A DNA stretch of 18,593 nucleotides from CAYVBN01 sp964538565 (GTDB taxonomy: Bacteria; Pseudomonadota; Alphaproteobacteria; Rhizobiales; Xanthobacteraceae), in contig CAZIGW010000321.1 in the NCBI GenBank assembly GCA_964538565.1, positions 1 to 18,593 of the forward strand, written 5' to 3'. A program made the translations under genes and the position numbers. Shown one piece after another: positions 15,213-18,593 of this stretch (within the stretch, counting starts at the first letter, position 1; each line of letters begins with the position of its first letter). The notes beneath the pieces were generated by a model that was not told the origin of the DNA, searched no databases, and worked only from the letters and a program-made list of their open reading frames with translations.

Positions 15213-17648
15213 TTGGCCGACCCGTTGAATCCGCTGAAGCACGACCGGCAGGACCTCGTTCCGCCGCCCGCCCCCGCGCCGGGCGGCATCGCCGCGCGCG
15301 CGCGCGCGGCCGCCGGCGCGCCCTACCTCGCCGGCCTCAACCCGGAGCAGCGCGAGGCGGTGGAGACGCTCGACGGCCCCGTGCTGGTGCTCGCCGGCGC
15401 CGGGACCGGCAAGACGCGCGTGCTCACGACCCGCATCGCCCACATTCTCAGCCTCGGCCGCGCGCGGCCCGGCGAGATCCTCGCCGTCACCTTCACCAAC
15501 AAGGCGGCGCGCGAGATGAAGGAGCGCGTCGGCCACATGGTCGGCCAGATCGTCGAGGGCATGCCGTGGCTCGGCACGTTCCACTCGATCGGGGTGAAAA
15601 TACTCCGCCGCCACGCCGAACTGGTCGGGCTCAAGTCCGATTTCACCATTCTGGACGTCGACGACCAGATCCGGCTGCTCAAGCAGATTCTCGAAGTCGA
15701 GAACGTCGACGAAAAGCGCTGGCCGGCACGCGTGCTCGCCGGGCTCATCGACGGCTGGAAGAATCGCGGCCTTACACCCGAACAGGTGCCGCCCGGAGAA
15801 GCCGCGAGCTTCGCCAACGGACGCGGCCTCAAGCTCTACGCCGCCTACCAGGAGCGCATGAAGGTGCTCAACGCCGCCGATTTCGGCGACCTGCTGCTGG
15901 AGAACATCCGCCTGTTCCGCGACCACCCGGAGGTGCTGCGGCAGTACCAGGGCCGCTTCCGGTTCATTCTCGTCGACGAATACCAGGACACGAACGTCGC
16001 CCAATACCTGTGGCTGCGCCTGCTCGGACAGGGCGCCAGGAACATCTGCTGCGTGGGCGACGACGACCAGTCGATCTACGGCTGGCGCGGCGCCGAGGTC
16101 GACAACATCCTGCGCTTCGAAACGGATTTCCCCGGCGCCAAGGTGATCCGGCTCGAGCGCAACTACCGCTCGACCGGCCACATCCTGGCGACCGCCTCGC
16201 ATCTGATCGCCCACAACGAAGGCCGGCTCGGCAAGACGCTGCGCACCGAGGACGAGCCCGGCGAGAAGGTCGCGGTGACGTCGGCGTGGGACTCCGAGGA
16301 GGAGGCGCGCGCGATCGGCGAGGAGGTCGAGGACCTGCAGCGCCAGGGACATCCGCTCAACCAGATCGCCATCCTGGTACGCGCGTCGTTCCAGATGCGC
16401 GAGTTCGAAGACCGCTTCGTCACGCTCGGCCTGCCCTACCGCGTGATCGGCGGCCCGCGGTTCTACGAGCGGGCCGAGATCCGCGACGCGCTCGCCTATC
16501 TGCGCTGCATCAACTCGGCGAGCGACGATCTCGCCTTCGAGCGTATCGTCAACGTGCCCAAGCGCGGCCTCGGCGACGCCGCCCTGCAGGCCTTGCACGA
16601 CCACGCGCGCGCCAAGCGCATTCCGCTGATGGAAGCCGCGCGCATCATGGTCGAGACCGAGGAGATGAAGCCGAAGCCGCGCGCGAGCCTGCGTGACCTG
16701 CTCGCCGCCTTCGAGCGCTGGCGTGCGCAGAAGGACGCGCTGCCGCACACCGAGCTTGCCGAGATCGTGCTCGACGAATCCGGCTACACCGAGATGTGGC
16801 AGAAGGACCGCTCGGCAGACGCCGCCGGACGGCTGGAAAACCTCAAGGAGCTGATCCGCTCGATGGAAGAGTTCGAGAATCTCCAGGGATTCCTCGAACA
16901 CGTCGCGCTGGTGATGGACACCGACAAGGCCGCGGAGGCGGACGCCGTGTCGATCATGACGCTGCATTCGGCCAAGGGGCTCGAGTTCGACACGGTGTTT
17001 CTGCCCGGCTGGGAGGAAGGCCTGCTGCCGCACCAGCGCTCGCTCGACGAGCAGGGCCGCCCCGGGCTCGAGGAGGAGCGCCGGCTTGCCCACGTCGGCC
17101 TCACCCGCGCGCGCCGGCGTGCGCGCATCTACTTCGTGTCCAACCGCCGCATCCACGGGAGTTGGCAGGCGACCGTGCCGTCGCGCTTCATCGACGAATT
17201 GCCGGAAGCGAGCGTCGAGGTCGCCGAATCGAAGGGAGGATTCGGTTGGGGCGGCAGCTACGGCTCGCGATTCGACCAGATGGAAAGCTTCGGTTCCAAC
17301 TATGCGACGCCGGGCTGGCAGCGCGCGCAGAGCCGGATGCGGCGCGGCGGATTCAACGACGCCTCCTCCGCGTACGACGACGAGGCCGGCTCCGGCTCGT
17401 CCATGGATACCCGCCTGCGCGGCCGACGGAACGAGCGGTCCGCGCCGCGCCGCGCGCCGCTCACGATCGAAGGCGAACTCGTCGCCAAGTCGACCGGCAC
17501 CATCTCGTCGTTCGCGGTCGGCGCCCGCGTCTTCCATCAGAAATTCGGCTATGGGAACGTCGTCGCCGTCGACGGCAACAAGCTCACGATCCAGTTCGAC
17601 AAGGCGGGCGAGAAACGCGTGGTCGACAGCTTCGTGGCCGCGGTGTGA
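15213..17648 (+). CDS. uvrD: UvrD/PcrA-type superfamily 1 DNA helicase
   Basis: This 811-residue ATP-dependent 3'-5' DNA helicase probably acts in nucleotide-excision and mismatch repair and in removing proteins from DNA. All SF1A motifs are visible: LNPEQREAV (Q motif), Walker A AGAGTGKT at 61-68, TFTNKAAREMKER (Ia), Walker B DEYQDT at 255-260, GDDDQSIYGWRGA at 282-294 (III), LERNYRST at 314-321 (IV), TLHSAKGLEFD at 583-593 (V) and VGLTRARRRA at 628-637 (VI). The C-terminal Tudor-like domain that binds RNA polymerase in UvrD/PcrA is seen as FHQKFGYGNVVAVDG (about 774-788). An in-frame stop at 15159-15161 and the absence of ATG or GTG after it make TTG at 15213 the only sensible start; AAGAG lies six bases upstream. 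A Pro/Ala-rich leader precedes the helicase core. Confidence 0.96.
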   Translation: MADPLNPLKHDRQDLVPPPAPAPGGIAARARAAAGAPYLAGLNPEQREAVETLDGPVLVLAGAGTGKTRVLTTRIAHILSLGRARPGEILAVTFTNKAAREMKERVGHMVGQIVEGMPWLGTFHSIGVKILRRHAELVGLKSDFTILDVDDQIRLLKQILEVENVDEKRWPARVLAGLIDGWKNRGLTPEQVPPGEAASFANGRGLKLYAAYQERMKVLNAADFGDLLLENIRLFRDHPEVLRQYQGRFRFILVDEYQDTNVAQYLWLRLLGQGARNICCVGDDDQSIYGWRGAEVDNILRFETDFPGAKVIRLERNYRSTGHILATASHLIAHNEGRLGKTLRTEDEPGEKVAVTSAWDSEEEARAIGEEVEDLQRQGHPLNQIAILVRASFQMREFEDRFVTLGLPYRVIGGPRFYERAEIRDALAYLRCINSASDDLAFERIVNVPKRGLGDAALQALHDHARAKRIPLMEAARIMVETEEMKPKPRASLRDLLAAFERWRAQKDALPHTELAEIVLDESGYTEMWQKDRSADAAGRLENLKELIRSMEEFENLQGFLEHVALVMDTDKAAEADAVSIMTLHSAKGLEFDTVFLPGWEEGLLPHQRSLDEQGRPGLEEERRLAHVGLTRARRRARIYFVSNRRIHGSWQATVPSRFIDELPEASVEVAESKGGFGWGGSYGSRFDQMESFGSNYATPGWQRAQSRMRRGGFNDASSAYDDEAGSGSSMDTRLRGRRNERSAPRRAPLTIEGELVAKSTGTISSFAVGARVFHQKFGYGNVVAVDGNKLTIQFDKAGEKRVVDSFVAAV

Positions 17649-17691
17649 ATCGCAGCCGTTTCGCCGTCTCGCCTGTCGATTCGACTCGTCG

Positions 17692-17713
17692 GCCGCCGCA
17701 GAGACCCGGCGGC
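17692..17713 (+). terminator. Hairpin terminator after the helicase gene
   Basis: GCCGCCG (17692-17698) pairs with CGGCGGC (17707-17713) around an 8-nt loop, 44 bp after the helicase stop. There is no T-run, so intrinsic termination is uncertain. Confidence 0.4.
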
Positions 17714-17784
17714 ACGCGCCGATCCGGCAAGCTACGCCCGGTTATGGTTACCGCCGGCTGGCGTTGCCGCGCTGCACCGCCTCC

Positions 17785-17813
17785 TTGCAATAGGGCCTGC
17801 GAACAACTAAGTA
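17785..17813 (+). promoter_or_regulatory. Candidate promoter of the cold-shock gene
   Basis: TTGCAA (17785-17790), a 17-base spacer and TAAGTA (17808-17813) form a fair sigma-70-type promoter. Transcription would start near 17820 and give a leader of about 140 nt, in keeping with the long structured leaders of cold-shock mRNAs. The rest of 17649-17958 contains no gene that I can see. Confidence 0.4.
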
Positions 17814-17900
17814 TGGGCGATCGATATTTGGCCGGACTACTGGGCCGCTTCGCCTTGCACTGCTAGGCACGTTTCAGACTCTCTCCAAATTCGACGAACC

Positions 17901-17926
17901 GGGAACACGGGCATCCGCCTGTTCCC
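17901..17926 (+). promoter_or_regulatory. Leader hairpin of the cold-shock mRNA
   Basis: GGGAACA (17901-17907) pairs with TGTTCCC (17920-17926), with a bulged C and two further G-C pairs inside. It ends 32 bases before the start codon and would lie in the 5' leader, where temperature-dependent folding often controls cold-shock genes. A role is inferred from position only. Confidence 0.4.
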
Positions 17927-17958
17927 ACGTGCACACCGTCAGTGAAAGGACGAGCAAA

Positions 17959-18168
17959 ATGGTTACGGGTATCGTCAAGTTCTACAATTCTCAGAAGGGT
18001 TTCGGGTTCATCCAGCCGGATGACGGCGGCAAGGACGTTTTCGTTCACGCCACCGCGCTCGAGCGCGCCGGCATCTCCAGCCTGCGCGAGGGACAGAAGG
18101 TGTCCTTCGACACGCAGATGGATTCCCGCTCCGGAAAGGTCGCGGTCGGCAAGCTCTCTCTCGACTGA
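17959..18168 (+). CDS. cspA: CspA-family cold-shock protein
   Basis: This 69-residue protein is a single cold-shock domain, a five-stranded beta barrel that binds single-stranded RNA and DNA and acts as an RNA chaperone. It opens MVTGIVKFYNSQKGFGFIQP, with RNP1 KGFGFI at 13-18 and RNP2 DVFVH at 26-30; the surface aromatics Phe8, Phe15, Phe17 and Phe28 are in place. The ATG at 17959 has AAGGA nine bases upstream; ten further in-frame codons upstream are not part of the family. The symbol is given at family level because rhizobia carry several paralogs and I cannot say which this is. A stem-loop follows the stop. Confidence 0.95.
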   Translation: MVTGIVKFYNSQKGFGFIQPDDGGKDVFVHATALERAGISSLREGQKVSFDTQMDSRSGKVAVGKLSLD

Positions 18169-18179
18169 CGATCTGCTTC

Positions 18180-18207
18180 GGGCCGCCGTTCGTCAGGACG
18201 GCGGCCC
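18180..18207 (+). terminator. Hairpin terminator after the cold-shock gene
   Basis: A perfect 10-bp stem, GGGCCGCCGT (18180-18189) with ACGGCGGCCC (18198-18207), closes an 8-nt loop 11 bases after the stop. It is the strongest hairpin in this part of the window. No run of T follows, so it may end transcription only partly and let the next gene be read at a lower level. Confidence 0.6.
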
Positions 18208-18255
18208 CGTCGTTGCGGAGCACCGGGGGGCGCTGCTCCTTCGGAAGAGGTACCG

Positions 18256-18495
18256 ATGCGCATCTACATCTTCAAATCGGAAGCAAAAAGCGACCTGCGC
18301 GCCTTCGCGGGCGACCTGCCGGGAAGCAAGCTTCCGCAGCAGTTCCGCCCGTGGCGGGCCATCGGCGCCATCGCGCCCGGCAAGGCTCCGCCTCATCGTC
18401 TGTCTCGCGAGACGATCGAGAAGGCGATCAACGATCACGGATTCCAGCTCTGGCGCGTCAAGGCGAAAGCGAAAGAAAAAGAGAAGGACGTCTGA
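18256..18495 (+). CDS. Conserved-looking small hypothetical protein
   Basis: This 79-residue protein has no function that I can name. It opens MRIYIFKSEAKSDLRAFAGD, continues through a PQQFRPWRAIGAI strand-like segment and a predicted helix, SRETIEKAINDHGFQLWRVK, and ends in a highly charged tail, KAKAKEKEKDV. There is no signal peptide or membrane segment. I think I have seen close relatives as unnamed small proteins in Bradyrhizobium-like genomes. GGAAGAGG just upstream (about 18243-18250) gives a good ribosome site five bases before the ATG, which argues that it is a real gene. It lies 87 bp after the cold-shock gene, separated by a hairpin. Confidence 0.7.
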   Translation: MRIYIFKSEAKSDLRAFAGDLPGSKLPQQFRPWRAIGAIAPGKAPPHRLSRETIEKAINDHGFQLWRVKAKAKEKEKDV

Positions 18496-18593
18496 AGGAC
18501 GCCCTGCGCATCCGAAAACGCTGCGGCCTCGGCAGCCCGGCCGAATCATGCGGGCCAACGCGGCGCGAAGACATTCGCACCGATTGCGACGCC
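18496..18593. other. Right edge of the window, no feature recognised
   Basis: These last 98 bases hold no gene start or RNA that I can support. An ATG at 18548-18550 cannot be judged because too little sequence follows. Confidence 0.5.

Noticed and set aside
15102..17537. 811-residue open frame antisense to the helicase
   Set aside because: It mirrors the helicase and has low-complexity composition. All SF1 helicase motifs are on the plus strand.
12906..17648. PLD protein plus UvrD-type helicase as a two-gene defence system
   Set aside because: PLD nuclease with helicase is a known defence theme, but here the helicase has all features of housekeeping UvrD/PcrA, including its C-terminal domain. 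The two genes are separated by a hairpin terminator and 350 bp.

Overview
This is a GC-rich stretch of about 18.6 kb from the chromosome of an alphaproteobacterium. It is most likely from the Hyphomicrobiales (Rhizobiales), near the Bradyrhizobium/Xanthobacteraceae branch. The best taxonomic evidence is a circularly permuted two-piece tmRNA gene whose tag reads ANDNYAPVAQAA, beside an alpha-type SspB adaptor gene. An AsmA protein of about 1190 residues, a DUF4169 plus ribbon-helix-helix gene pair, and a palindromic intergenic repeat of a type I remember from rhizobial genomes agree with this. The placement is by recognition, not by a database search.

Layout. (1) 1-2655, minus strand: a split chromate-transporter pair (two half-size CHR proteins overlapping by 4 bp), then tctB and the 5' part of tctA, which runs off the left edge. 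(2) 2797-3124, plus: ssrA (tmRNA). (3) 3419-5418, plus: sspB and fumC (class II fumarase), closed by a hairpin. (4) 5419-5934: a non-coding gap with an AT-rich island of about 200 bp. (5) 5935-6413, plus: the DUF4169 and ribbon-helix-helix genes, overlapping by 1 bp. (6) 6605-11752, minus: an FAD-linked D-2-hydroxyacid dehydrogenase and the large AsmA gene. (7) 12060-12529, plus: a thioesterase gene broken by a frameshift at its active-site motif. (8) 12781-14861, plus: a duplicated palindromic repeat directly in front of a two-HKD phospholipase-D-like gene. (9) 15213-17648, plus: a UvrD/PcrA-type helicase. (10) 17959-18495, plus: a cold-shock protein and a small conserved-looking hypothetical gene.

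Functional links. The clearest link is ssrA next to sspB. tmRNA tags polypeptides on stalled ribosomes, and SspB delivers tagged proteins to ClpXP. The remainder looks like ordinary chromosome (fumarase, helicase, cold-shock protein, envelope protein) mixed with accessory transport and orphan genes. I found no tRNA, rRNA, CRISPR array, insertion sequence or prophage. I do not see a convincing new multi-gene system. The best leads are the orphan PLD protein with its repeat-derived leader, the AT-rich island, and the decaying thioesterase.
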